Below the pieces are notes generated by a model. It had not been told where the DNA came from and did not search any database. It saw only the letters and a list, made by a program, of their open reading frames with translations. A DNA stretch of 64,000 nt from Teredinibacter turnerae T7901 (lineage in GTDB: Bacteria > Pseudomonadota > Gammaproteobacteria > Pseudomonadales > Cellvibrionaceae): contig NC_012997.1 of NCBI RefSeq assembly GCF_000023025.1, positions 5,012,501 through 5,076,500 on the forward strand. The letters run 5' to 3'. Below are positions 27,383 to 36,184 of the stretch, piece after piece; the stretch's first letter is position 1; every line of letters starts with the position of its first letter. Made by a program: the position numbers and the translations under genes.

Positions 27383-27904
27383 ATGTCAGAACTTCACCCC
27401 TCGCCAGTAAAACGACTCGCGCAACAACTCGATAAGCTTAGTCACGCTATTGGCACTACGCTTTCCTGGCTTACCCTCGCGATGGTGCTGCTGGTCGCGC
27501 TTATCGTTATTCTGCGTAGCCTGCTCGGCATTGGCTCTATCGCGCTGCAAGAATCCGTAGTGTATTTGCACGCCACGGTGCTCAGTTTGTGCCTCGGCTT
27601 CAATGTCCTGCACGACAAACATGTGCGCGTCGACGTGTTCTATAACCGCTTTACCACCCAGCAAAAAGCGTGGATCGACGCCCTTGGCGGCGTAGTTTTT
27701 CTGTTGCCATTTGCCTTGTTTTTGGCCTTTGTGAGCCTGGAGTTTACGCTTAACGCCTGGCAAATACGCGAAACCTCGGCAGACCCTGGTGGTTTACCAC
27801 TGGTGTTTGTACTGAAAACGCTACTGCCGCTGGCTGGCGCCCTGCTCGCTGTACAAGCGTTCAGCAATGTGGCAAAAGCTGTCATCCGTATCACATGGGA
27901 TTAA
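27383..27904 (+). CDS. TRAP transporter small permease (DctQ family)
   Basis: 173 residues with four membrane helices (starting near 25, 60, 98 and 140), the DctQ size and profile. The segment HDKHVRVDVFYNRF is characteristic of TRAP small subunits. With the large subunit it forms a Na+-driven importer that accepts an organic acid from a periplasmic binding protein. It is divergent from pstS, with the large-subunit gene 33 bp downstream. Confidence 0.92.
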   Translation: MSELHPSPVKRLAQQLDKLSHAIGTTLSWLTLAMVLLVALIVILRSLLGIGSIALQESVVYLHATVLSLCLGFNVLHDKHVRVDVFYNRFTTQQKAWIDALGGVVFLLPFALFLAFVSLEFTLNAWQIRETSADPGGLPLVFVLKTLLPLAGALLAVQAFSNVAKAVIRITWD

Positions 27905-27937
27905 AAACAACTCCCATTACAACAATAAGACAAGCCT

Positions 27938-29308
27938 GTGCTCGAATTCCTGCCAATTATCATGTTTCTCGTCGTTTGCGGTGCCCTGATGCTGGGCTAC
28001 CCGGTGGCTTTTACCCTCGCCGGAACCGCGTTGCTGTTCGCCGCTGTCGCCAGCCTGCTCGGTGAGCTCGACATTCAGTTGCTGCTCCTATACCCAGATC
28101 GTATTTATAACGGCACGCTCACCAATACCACTTTGATTGCGGTACCACTGTTCGTGTTTATGGGCGTAATGCTGGAGAAATCCAAAATCGCCGAGCAGCT
28201 GCTCGAAAAAATGGGTCACGCCTGCGCGCGCTTACCTGCCGGCCTGGGGTTAGCGGTTATTGTGGTGGGAGTGCTGATGGCCGCATCGACAGGCATTGTG
28301 GGCGCAACCGTAGTAACCATGGGGCTGATGTCCTTGCCGACCATGTTAAAGCGCGGTTACGACCCGGCACTCGCTGCGGGTACCATTTGCGCAACTGGCA
28401 CCCTGGGGCAGATTATTCCCCCCTCCATTGCGTTGGTGCTTTTGGGAGATGTTCTCTCCAGTGCCTATCAGCAAGCACAACTCGCACAAGGGGTATTTAA
28501 CGCCAAACCTGTTTCTGTCGGCGACCTTTTTGTGGGGGCACTGCTGCCTGGTCTGCTCTTGGTTCTGCTGTACTTGGTCTATTTGATGGTTGTCGGGCGC
28601 TTACGACCCGCCGCTGCACCGGCTTTTTGCGACGAGCACCGGGTTAGCGCGCGCGAATTGCTGATTGGTATTTTGCCACCCATACTGCTGATTGTTTTGG
28701 TTCTCGGCTCGATTATCGGGGGGATCGCCACACCCACCGAAGCCGCAGGGGTAGGCGCGGTGGCGGCAATAGGCCTCGCGGCGCTTCACCGGCAACTGAA
28801 TATTGAAACTCTGCGCGCCGTCGTGTTGTCCACAACCCAGGTAACCGCGATGGTATTCGCCATTTTGCTGGGAGCTTCGTTGTTTTCTCTGGTATTTCAG
28901 GGGCTAGGCGGCGACACTCTGGTGCAGGGGTTGTTTGAGGATCTTCCCGGTGGGCGGGCATCTGCGGTATTACTGGTCATGCTCGCCATATTTCTGCTGG
29001 GTTTTATACTCGACTTTATTGAGATCACCTTCGTGGTCATCCCAATTGTCGGGCCGGTATTACTGGCCATGGGTATCGATCCCATATGGCTTGGCATAAT
29101 GATTGCGATAAACTTGCAGACTTCTTTTTTAACACCGCCCTTCGGCTTTGCGCTCTTTTACTTGCGCGGAGTGGCGCCAGCAAGCCTGCCCACCAGCGCA
29201 ATCTACCGGGGTGTTATGCCGTTTATCGGGCTGCAACTGCTGTTATTGCTGCTGCTCGCATTGTGGCCCGAACTGGCCACTTGGTTACCGTCACGCCTGC
29301 ACATATAA
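27938..29308 (+). CDS. TRAP transporter large permease (DctM family)
   Basis: 456 residues, about twelve membrane helices. Typical DctM motifs are present: AASTGIVGATVVTMGLMSLP, ATGTLGQIIPPSIALVLLGD, and NLQTSFLTPPFGFALFYLRG near the end. It starts with GTG at 27938 and lacks a strong ribosome binding site. The central loop (about 225-245) is hydrophilic. It is presumably paired with the binding protein encoded on the opposite strand at 29838-31001. Confidence 0.94.
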   Translation: MLEFLPIIMFLVVCGALMLGYPVAFTLAGTALLFAAVASLLGELDIQLLLLYPDRIYNGTLTNTTLIAVPLFVFMGVMLEKSKIAEQLLEKMGHACARLPAGLGLAVIVVGVLMAASTGIVGATVVTMGLMSLPTMLKRGYDPALAAGTICATGTLGQIIPPSIALVLLGDVLSSAYQQAQLAQGVFNAKPVSVGDLFVGALLPGLLLVLLYLVYLMVVGRLRPAAAPAFCDEHRVSARELLIGILPPILLIVLVLGSIIGGIATPTEAAGVGAVAAIGLAALHRQLNIETLRAVVLSTTQVTAMVFAILLGASLFSLVFQGLGGDTLVQGLFEDLPGGRASAVLLVMLAIFLLGFILDFIEITFVVIPIVGPVLLAMGIDPIWLGIMIAINLQTSFLTPPFGFALFYLRGVAPASLPTSAIYRGVMPFIGLQLLLLLLLALWPELATWLPSRLHI

Positions 29309-29372
29309 CAGCGCCAATGCATACAAGGTTTTGAAGCAAGGCTCCAAATAATAATCATCGTAGGAAGTTGGT

Positions 29373-29768
29373 ATGGCAAATATAGACGAAGACCCAACGC
29401 CAAATGGCGAACTGGTACTACAAACACTGGCATTGCCGGCGGATACCAATTCCAATGGCGACATTTTCGGTGGCTGGCTCATGTCGCAAATGGATCTGGG
29501 CGGTGCAATCGCCGCCAGAGAAATTGCCCGTGGTCGCGTAACTACAGTCGCAGTTGGCGCGATGGCTTTTCTGCGTCCGGTTCCCGTGGGTGCCACAGTT
29601 AGCTGTTACTGCGAAGTACTTGAGGTTGGGCGTGCGTCGATTAAAACGCTAATTGAAGTCTGGGTGAAAACCTATCATCGTACCGAACAGCAAAAAGTCA
29701 CTGAAGGTGAATTTGTCTATGTCGCTATAGACGACAATGGCCGCACCCGACCTATCCCGCAGGGTTAA
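29373..29768 (+). CDS. yciA: Acyl-CoA thioesterase, YciA family
   Basis: 131 residues, single hot-dog domain. The catalytic segment GDIFGGWLMSQMDLGGAIAA contains the conserved Asp and helix of YciA/acyl-CoA thioesterase II-like enzymes, and TTVAVGAMAFLRPVPVGATV is the central helix-strand region. These hexameric cytosolic enzymes hydrolyse a broad range of acyl-CoAs. The ATG has AGGAAG upstream. It follows the TRAP permease gene by 64 bp, but no functional link is evident. Confidence 0.92.
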   Translation: MANIDEDPTPNGELVLQTLALPADTNSNGDIFGGWLMSQMDLGGAIAAREIARGRVTTVAVGAMAFLRPVPVGATVSCYCEVLEVGRASIKTLIEVWVKTYHRTEQQKVTEGEFVYVAIDDNGRTRPIPQG

Positions 29769-29837
29769 AACCGTGCGTTTACCGGGCGCAGCTACGACTA
29801 GCAGAACACACCGCCCGGTCAGCGACTTGAGCCCGTG

Positions 29838-31001
29838 CTAGCGGGCTTCGAAGTAAGCCTCTTCCGTTAATGCGTGATAGCCGCGCACCGCATTCAGATA
29901 AGCCGCATAGGACGCATATACCTTCGCAAACAGCGGGTCTTTTTGCGACATTTCCTCATACAGCGTTGCCGATTGGCGCTTGAACTCCGCCAGTACGGCC
30001 GGAGGGAATGCCCGCAATTGAACCCCATGGCGCTCGACTAACTCTTCCAGGGCAGCATTGTTCCGCGCCGTGTACTCATCGAGCATATCCTGGTTCACTG
30101 CACGCGCCGCCACTTCGACCACCGCCTGCAAATCCGCAGGCAAACTGGCGTAGGCGTCTTTGTTGACGATAATTTCCAGCGTCGGGCCCGGCTCGTGCCA
30201 GCCGGGGTAGTAGTAATACTTGGCGATCTGGTGAAAACCGAACGCCAGATCGTTATAGGGGCCAACCCATTCGGTAGCATCGATCACGCCTGACTGCAGC
30301 GCCGTATAGAGTTCACCACCAGGAATATTGACCGCCTCTCCCCCAGCACGGGTAAATACCTCGCCGCCCAGACCAGGAATCCGCATTTTGAGCCCCTGAA
30401 TATCGGCAATGGAGTTGATCTCTTTGTTAAACCAGCCCCCCATTTGTACGCCGGTGTTGCCAGCGGCGAAGGGCACCAGGTTAAATGGCGCATACGCCTC
30501 CCGCCAAAGCGCCATGCCACCGCCGTAATGCAGCCAACCGTTCAACTCCTGCGCATTCATCCCAAACGGCACCGTGGTAAAAAATACCGCGGCGGGAATC
30601 TTGCCTTTCCAATAATAGGCGGCGCCGTGGCCCATTTGCACACTGCCGGACGACACCGCACCGAACACCCCCATAGCGGGCACAATTTCGTTGGCACCAT
30701 GCACGGTTATCTGCAAGCGGCCATCACTGAGCTCTTCCACCAGGCGCGCAAAATTTTCCGGTGCTAAACCCAGGCCAGGAAAGTTTTTTGGCCAGGTGGT
30801 CACCATCTTCCAATGCAAGCGCTGCCCCTCATCCGCCACCTGCTGGCCTGGGGACTGAACTTGAACGGAGGTAGAGCGATCCACAACCAGCAGCGCTAGC
30901 AGCACCAGACACAGTGCCAGTAACAGAATTAAAGCGGTAGGTAACCACCAAGGCGTGTAACGCGCACGCGCGCGCGAGGATTGGGCCATGACTTCACTCA
31001 C
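29838..31001 (-). CDS. TRAP transporter substrate-binding protein (DctP/TakP-like)
   Basis: 387 residues. A single N-terminal membrane segment (about 20-43, LPTALILLLALCLVLLALLV) follows a very basic Arg-rich start; without a clear cleavage site it may anchor the protein. The binding domain has KMVTTWPKNFPGLG, QMGHGAAYYWKGK, LKMRIPGLGGEVFTRAG and IDATEWVGPYND, the last typical of TakP-type alpha-keto or carboxylic acid binders. The start may be GTG at 31001 or ATG at 30989. It faces the permease genes, so the transporter is split over two transcripts. Confidence 0.9.
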   Translation of the reverse strand: MSEVMAQSSRARARYTPWWLPTALILLLALCLVLLALLVVDRSTSVQVQSPGQQVADEGQRLHWKMVTTWPKNFPGLGLAPENFARLVEELSDGRLQITVHGANEIVPAMGVFGAVSSGSVQMGHGAAYYWKGKIPAAVFFTTVPFGMNAQELNGWLHYGGGMALWREAYAPFNLVPFAAGNTGVQMGGWFNKEINSIADIQGLKMRIPGLGGEVFTRAGGEAVNIPGGELYTALQSGVIDATEWVGPYNDLAFGFHQIAKYYYYPGWHEPGPTLEIIVNKDAYASLPADLQAVVEVAARAVNQDMLDEYTARNNAALEELVERHGVQLRAFPPAVLAEFKRQSATLYEEMSQKDPLFAKVYASYAAYLNAVRGYHALTEEAYFEAR

Positions 31002-31067
31002 TGTGATGTTTTTATTGTTGCTTTAGGCGGCTATTTTAAGCGAGTCGTCAACGATTAAAAGCCCGCA

Positions 31068-31778
31068 TTAACCCCGTTTGCGGAGTAAGCGCTGATGTAA
31101 GTCACCGAGGGGCGCAGGACAACAACCGCGCGTCGCTTTGTAGTGCAGATTAAACAGTGAAAAATAATCGAGAAGCGTCTCTGACTGCGCCGTTTCGCCG
31201 GCAAGCGCAAGGCACAGCGCACCGGCTTCCGCGGTGGCCAACTGATGCTCGTGCAATGACTTGCGCACGGCATAGCCGCGCACCAGGGCGTCAGGCAGGG
31301 TGAGCCGCGGCACCTGATCCAGCCAGCGGCTCAGGCGCAGCATTCGCCTGCCTTGTTTCCAGGTGCCATCGAGCAGCAGGAAAGTCGTGTGTTGCAGTGG
31401 GTCCGCCAAAGGCGCGTGGGCTTGCGACGGACCATCACCGTCATCCGGAAACACAACACAACAGTGCCGCTGCGGGTCTGCGAGCAGTGCCAGCAATTCT
31501 GGCTCCGGCTCCGTGCGATGCCAGCAGCTTACGCGCGTGTTGGCCGGCAGTGCATCGGCAATCAAACGACCGGTATTGGTGGGCTTAAAGACCTCGTTGC
31601 GGTGCAGCAGAAGCACAAACTCATTGCGGCTACTCAACTCCGGACGGTAAGGGCATATACACGCGTATTGCGCCAACTGGCAGGTTGGGCAGCGCACCAC
31701 CGATTTTCCGCGGGCGTGAAATTCCCGCGTTGCTTCTGCGAGGCGCCTGTCGCGCAGGGTATTAAAGGGGTTGGTCAA
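31068..31778 (-). CDS. DTW-domain tRNA-uridine aminocarboxypropyltransferase (TapT-like)
   Basis: 236 residues. The N-terminal zinc cluster CPTCQLAQYACICP (about 35-48), the family motif LLLDGTWKQGRRM (D-G-T-W here instead of D-T-W) and YAVRKSLHEHQLATAEA define the DTW family. E. coli TapT of this family makes acp3U at tRNA position 47 from S-adenosylmethionine. The likely start is TTG at 31778, with no good Shine-Dalgarno, so the N-terminus is uncertain. Confidence 0.88.
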   Translation of the reverse strand: MTNPFNTLRDRRLAEATREFHARGKSVVRCPTCQLAQYACICPYRPELSSRNEFVLLLHRNEVFKPTNTGRLIADALPANTRVSCWHRTEPEPELLALLADPQRHCCVVFPDDGDGPSQAHAPLADPLQHTTFLLLDGTWKQGRRMLRLSRWLDQVPRLTLPDALVRGYAVRKSLHEHQLATAEAGALCLALAGETAQSETLLDYFSLFNLHYKATRGCCPAPLGDLHQRLLRKRG

Positions 31779-31825
31779 AGCAGGAGAGGCTCATAGTTCA
31801 AACAGAGATACGTGCGTGGGCTCGA

Positions 31826-32200
31826 TCACGGGCAGACAGTTTCGAGCCACAAACGTGCCGCGGCTTTTTCGCTGCGTTTAAAAGTTTTAATGGTGAGCCC
31901 AGGTACCAAATCCGCGCTCCAGTGGCTCATCGCTTGCAACCAGGTCTGGTCGGCCAGCACCGCCGCGTGAGAAAAGCGCCGCAGTAGTCGCAGCACCTGT
32001 GGCAAACGCCATAGCTCAATGGCGATAGCGCCAAACGACGGCAAATGGTAATCGACCACATCAAACAGCACACCACCGTTTTCCATACCTTCGGCGTTAT
32101 CCAGCAAGGCGTCCAATACCGCAATCATGCCTTCTGTGTCGAGCTTACCACTGAGCGCAACATCCAATCGGTTTTCGCCATTGCGACCGACAGTCACCAT
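31826..32200 (-). CDS. SpoIIAA/STAS-like small protein
   Basis: 124 residues. The pattern NRLDVALSGKLDTEGMIAVLDAL, FDVVDYHLPSFGAIAIEL and FSHAAVLADQTWLQAM fits the SpoIIAA-like (STAS/SEC14) family, small soluble proteins that may bind lipids or act as anti-sigma-factor antagonist relatives. AGGAG with 6-nt spacing supports the ATG at 32200. It lies 47 bp upstream of the DTW gene, so the two are probably an operon. Function unknown. Confidence 0.75.
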   Translation of the reverse strand: MVTVGRNGENRLDVALSGKLDTEGMIAVLDALLDNAEGMENGGVLFDVVDYHLPSFGAIAIELWRLPQVLRLLRRFSHAAVLADQTWLQAMSHWSADLVPGLTIKTFKRSEKAAARLWLETVCP

Positions 32201-32310
32201 ACGCCACTCCTCATTCCCTTGGGGGCTAGTTCTCGTATCTGTGGAATTTCAACTGGTGAACAGCGGTAAGTCCGACGTCGCTCACATAAATTAACATGAG
32301 TTCACTTGGA

Positions 32311-32340
32311 CTCACATGCACTCACATGCACTCACATGCA
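32311..32340. repeat. Three tandem copies of a decamer
   Basis: CTCACATGCA occurs three times in perfect tandem, flanked by partial copies (GGACTCAC before; CTCAAAGC after). It lies in the non-coding gap between the SpoIIAA-like gene and the next lipoprotein gene. It is too short for a CRISPR; it may be slippage-prone or an operator array. Confidence 0.8.
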
Positions 32341-32457
32341 CTCAAAGCTGCGCAGTGGCGCTTCACCAGCCGGGCAGGCCCGGAAGGCCGAACTCTTAGA
32401 ATTCTACAACGTCCGTGCAGGTTTCGTGGCTGAGACGCGAAAAAGAATGCGACAAAG

Positions 32458-32874
32458 TCAGTCGCGCTTACGGCTCAGGCGCCCCATATCCTCGAGCCAC
32501 AAATTAAGGCGCCCATCGGACATCTCTGCTTTTGGCAGATAGGTATGTCCCGCCACCAACGTCACTTGCTGCAGCGACTGGGCGCGACCCACGGAAAAAT
32601 CCGCTTTATCAAATACAGCGTCTTCGTACACAATCAGTTGAACCACATGTTTACCAGGTAACAGGCGGTAGTCCTGCACCGGGTTCATGCCGTGCACGCG
32701 GTCGTAGCGACGGCTGTTGATAGCACCAATCATCGCTGGACCATTACTCGCCAACACAATCGCCAGTTCGTCTTGTTCTCGCTCCGCACCAGGATACATT
32801 TTTGCCGACATATTCTGCTCCACACCGGCACAAGCACCCAGAAACCCAACGATCACCACCAGAAACCAACGCAT
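32458..32874 (-). CDS. Hypothetical lipoprotein
   Basis: 138 residues. The signal peptide ends in the lipobox GFLGAC, lipidating Cys15. The mature protein has a beta-rich look (YRLLPGKHVVQLIVYEDAVF, QQVTLVAGHTYLPKAEM), resembling small periplasmic stress-response or PEGA-like domains, but no family is certain. The ribosome binding site is weak. The gene stands alone between a repeat-containing gap and rapA's downstream end. Confidence 0.75.
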   Translation of the reverse strand: MRWFLVVIVGFLGACAGVEQNMSAKMYPGAEREQDELAIVLASNGPAMIGAINSRRYDRVHGMNPVQDYRLLPGKHVVQLIVYEDAVFDKADFSVGRAQSLQQVTLVAGHTYLPKAEMSDGRLNLWLEDMGRLSRKRD

Positions 32875-33015
32875 TGTTATAAACCACCCCGCTATTCATT
32901 AAGCGAGGGGTATAAGTCTTGCGGTACTCGGTGAACAAGGCGCCACCGACAAACGGTATATTTACGCCATTAAACGGTAATTAATGCCATTTTTGTGACG
33001 TAGTTTTACCGGTTT

Positions 33016-35655
33016 CTAGCCCGTGATCACAATTAAGCGGATTGCTGACAATTGCAAGTGGGCATGCTTTTCCAGGGCGTTGCATACCCCATCGCGCCGC
33101 TCTTCCAGAGCCACCAGTTCGTCCCTCCCCACCGCTGCATTGTTGTGGGCGAGGTTGCGCAGGCGGGTTATTTCCGCCTCGAAATGCGCGCGCGCCTGCT
33201 CCAGTGCGTCCGCCAGCAGGGTCTGCTGTTGCTGCTCGGCAAATGCCTCCGCTTTTTCGTACCACTTGCCGATTTCGTCTTTGCGGGACTTCACCACATC
33301 GCGCGCGAGGTGCTTTTTCACGCCTTGAATATTTTGCTGCAGAGCCTCCTCTGGGAGCAGGGATGAGAGATCCTTATCCGAAATATCGAGCACCAGGGTG
33401 CGCACGGAATGGCTGGTCAGGAAAGGCAGACACGCCGTCGCCAGGCGCGACTGAATCACCACGTCAAAACACACTTCCAACAGGCAGTGCCCGGCAGGCA
33501 ACTGCTTGCTCGGCAGCGTTGCCACCGAGGCCGAACCGAGATCCGAATGGTGCAGCAGCTCCCATAGACCAGTGATAAAGGTGGCATCCCAGCTCATAAA
33601 AAGCAGGTCTTCCCGATGACTGGCCAGTGCGCGATTGAAGGTAATTTCGGTGCCTTCAGGCGGAATGCCAGGCAGGGCCGGGATTAACATCTTATCGGAC
33701 GGAATCAGACTGAAACTGGCGTCTCCCGTGGCTTCGAAATGGAAATTCAACAGATCACTCGCCGTTTCCACCAGCGCCTGCGGGGTATCCTGTTCAAAAT
33801 CTGCGATACCCGCAGCCAGCTCGTCGGCGAATGGCTGACGGCAGCTGTTCATTTCCAGCAGCGCGTCGCGGCCGGACTGGATTTCCGCCTGCAATGCAGC
33901 AACCTGTGCACGGGTTTGGGATATCAATTCTTCCGTCAACACCGCTTCACTGTACAAATCGTCCTCGACGTCAGCCACCACTTTGTCGTGCACCGGGCCC
34001 GCGGCAGGGTTCTGCTGTTCCACACACTGGAGGACATCGTTAAACCACTGGAATTGCAGTGCGGTGCGCGAGTGCGCCGCGAAGGGCACATGCACATGCA
34101 CGTCGCGGGTCTGACCAATGCGGTCCAGGCGACCGATGCGCTGCTCGAGCAAATCCGGGTGCTCCGGCAAATCAAGGCAAACAAGGTGACAGCTGAACTG
34201 AAAATTGCGCCCTTCACTGCCAATTTCAGAACACACCAGCAATTGGCTGCCGTGCTCAGAATCGGCGAAATAGGCGGCGGCTTTATCTCGCTCGATAAGG
34301 TTCTGTTCTTCGTGGAAAAGTGCCGCGTCTATGCCGTGTTTCTGCCACAAATAGTTTTCACAGTCTTTTACTTGTGCCAGTTGGCGGCAAATCACCAGGA
34401 TCTTTTCGTCGGGGTGGGCACGGCTAAATTGCGCCAGCCATTCAAAGCGTGTTGCCCAGCTATCGTCACTGAGTGAGTGCGCCACGGCCTGGCGTTGCGG
34501 AAAGCCGGCAATCGCCGAGCGCACGTTACGAAACATCACCCGACCTACACCGTGGCTGTCGAGCAATTGATCCACCAGCGCCTGGTCGCTGATATCTTTG
34601 GCCAGGTGATACTCTTCAATCAGGGCATCACGGCCAGCCGGCAGCGCGCGAATCCGCTGATTCAACGACTGGTAATGTGCTTCTTGCTCGTGGAGTTTCT
34701 CGAGACTGGAAAATTTGGCGGGATCGAGTAACTGCAGGCGGGCGAAATGGCTCTCGGCGCCGAGCTGCTCGGGTGTGGCTGTCAGCAACACCAAGTGGTC
34801 ACTGGTAGCAGAGAGCGCTTCCAAGCAAACGAACGCCTCGCTTTCTGGCAATATGTGGTGAGCCTCGTCGACAATAGTAATGTCGAACTCCGCCGCCTGC
34901 AGTTCGACCGACAATGCATCTGCGCGAGAGTGCGGCACGATATGGATCTGGCCGCTGCTGAAATCGTGCTCTTCGTCACTGAACAACACCGGCATCAAAC
35001 CAAACTTGCGCACCAGCTCCACCAGCCATTGCACCTGCAAGGCATCCGGCACCAGAATTAGCGCACGCGCCACCCGCTCGAATTTGAGCAGACGACTCAA
35101 GATCATGCCGGCTTCAATGGTTTTACCCAGTCCCACTTCGTCTGCCAGAAGCACTCGGACCTTCTCGTGCTCACACGCCATCCAGGCAACATACAATTGA
35201 TGCGGAATAAGATTAGCGCGCACGCCGAGTAAGCCGCCCAGTCGCGACTGCCAGGTCTTGCCCATGGCGGCATCCAGCTGACGGCGGAAATAGAACCATT
35301 TGGGTGCATCCAGCTGCCCGGTCAATAAACGCACCAGCGGTTGATTCAGGCTGACTTCTGCCGCCAGCATGGTCTCCGGCACCAGGCGATCGCCGCCGAT
35401 ATCGTAAATCAGCAGCCCGCCCTGTTCATGCACGTGCACAACCTTCGCTTCGCTGCCGTCGGCGAGCTCTATGCGGTCATCGATGTTGTACTGAATTCGG
35501 GTGAGAGGGGCTTGGGCGGTGGCATAGTTGCGCTCACACTCGCCTTGAGGAAAGAAGATGGAAACGGTACGAGCCTCGACACCGGTGACAATACCCAACC
35601 CCAACTCAGGTTCGGAATCGACCACCCAACGCTGGCCCTGCACAAATTCGGACAT
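33016..35655 (-). CDS. rapA: RNA polymerase recycling ATPase RapA
   Basis: 879 residues, about 90 fewer than E. coli RapA but with the same order. N-terminal Tudor-like domains (GQRWVVDSEPELGLGIV, IQYNIDDRIELADGSEAKV) precede the SNF2 helicase core: Walker A ADEVGLGKTIEAGM, DEAH box VDEAHH, LTATPEQLG, and LEQRIGRLDRIGQTRDV as motif VI. A RapA-specific C-terminal region follows with IRLIVITG at the end. RapA binds RNA polymerase and helps it recycle after transcription. The gene stands alone, with its promoter probably in the gap before 35655. Confidence 0.95.
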   Translation of the reverse strand: MSEFVQGQRWVVDSEPELGLGIVTGVEARTVSIFFPQGECERNYATAQAPLTRIQYNIDDRIELADGSEAKVVHVHEQGGLLIYDIGGDRLVPETMLAAEVSLNQPLVRLLTGQLDAPKWFYFRRQLDAAMGKTWQSRLGGLLGVRANLIPHQLYVAWMACEHEKVRVLLADEVGLGKTIEAGMILSRLLKFERVARALILVPDALQVQWLVELVRKFGLMPVLFSDEEHDFSSGQIHIVPHSRADALSVELQAAEFDITIVDEAHHILPESEAFVCLEALSATSDHLVLLTATPEQLGAESHFARLQLLDPAKFSSLEKLHEQEAHYQSLNQRIRALPAGRDALIEEYHLAKDISDQALVDQLLDSHGVGRVMFRNVRSAIAGFPQRQAVAHSLSDDSWATRFEWLAQFSRAHPDEKILVICRQLAQVKDCENYLWQKHGIDAALFHEEQNLIERDKAAAYFADSEHGSQLLVCSEIGSEGRNFQFSCHLVCLDLPEHPDLLEQRIGRLDRIGQTRDVHVHVPFAAHSRTALQFQWFNDVLQCVEQQNPAAGPVHDKVVADVEDDLYSEAVLTEELISQTRAQVAALQAEIQSGRDALLEMNSCRQPFADELAAGIADFEQDTPQALVETASDLLNFHFEATGDASFSLIPSDKMLIPALPGIPPEGTEITFNRALASHREDLLFMSWDATFITGLWELLHHSDLGSASVATLPSKQLPAGHCLLEVCFDVVIQSRLATACLPFLTSHSVRTLVLDISDKDLSSLLPEEALQQNIQGVKKHLARDVVKSRKDEIGKWYEKAEAFAEQQQQTLLADALEQARAHFEAEITRLRNLAHNNAAVGRDELVALEERRDGVCNALEKHAHLQLSAIRLIVITG

Positions 35656-35721
35656 ATTACTCAGCCTGCTGGAACGCTTACTTTAATACCCCGGGTAAGG
35701 GCGGCCGCCATTGTACGGAAA

Positions 35722-35988
35722 TTACCGACAATTTGTAGCACTGTGAATTAATGCCATTTTAGCCCGTCGTGGCAGCGCCTTAATGGCCGCTTCCCGACGA
35801 CAGGCAGCAGCGCGGTTATCTGCGGGCTCACAGTAAACAAGTGTGACTGGCTGGCGCACGCGTGTGTAGCGGGCACCACGACCGATACCGTTGTGCTCCG
35901 CCAGGCGCCGGTCCGGGTCGGTAGTGACTCCCGTGTAAAGTGTTTGGTCCGCGCAACACACCATGTAAACAAACCAAGTGGAATTCAT
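35722..35988 (-). CDS. GIY-YIG nuclease-family protein (UPF0213/YhbQ-like)
   Basis: 88 residues. FVYMVCCADQTLYTGVTTD gives the GIY-YIG-like strands (here VYM and YTG), followed by RRLAEHNG, the conserved Arg, and a Lys/Arg-rich C-terminus with EAAIKALPRRAKMALI. It matches the size and pattern of UPF0213 proteins, small stand-alone GIY-YIG domains, some of which act on damaged or single-stranded DNA. It lies 66 bp upstream of rapA. Confidence 0.9.
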   Translation of the reverse strand: MNSTWFVYMVCCADQTLYTGVTTDPDRRLAEHNGIGRGARYTRVRQPVTLVYCEPADNRAAACRREAAIKALPRRAKMALIHSATNCR

Positions 35989-36184
35989 AGAAAATCATAA
36001 CGGATAGGCGCTGTAAGGCGTGCATTGTAACCAGTCGACCCGGTATCCCCAAACCCGGCACGGCGATTGTTTCCCCGCATTGAAACCGGTAAAGTTAGCG
36101 CGCTCATTCGTCCGCTCGGTTTCGCAATAGAGTTACATGCCAGAGTGACACTTAACACGTCAACTGAATAAGGAATCACCAGTT

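Noticed and set aside
32311-32340. CRISPR array
   Set aside because: Units are 10 bp with no spacers, so this is a simple tandem repeat.
33739-34476. 245-codon plus-strand open frame
   Set aside because: Antisense to rapA; the helicase frame is unambiguous.
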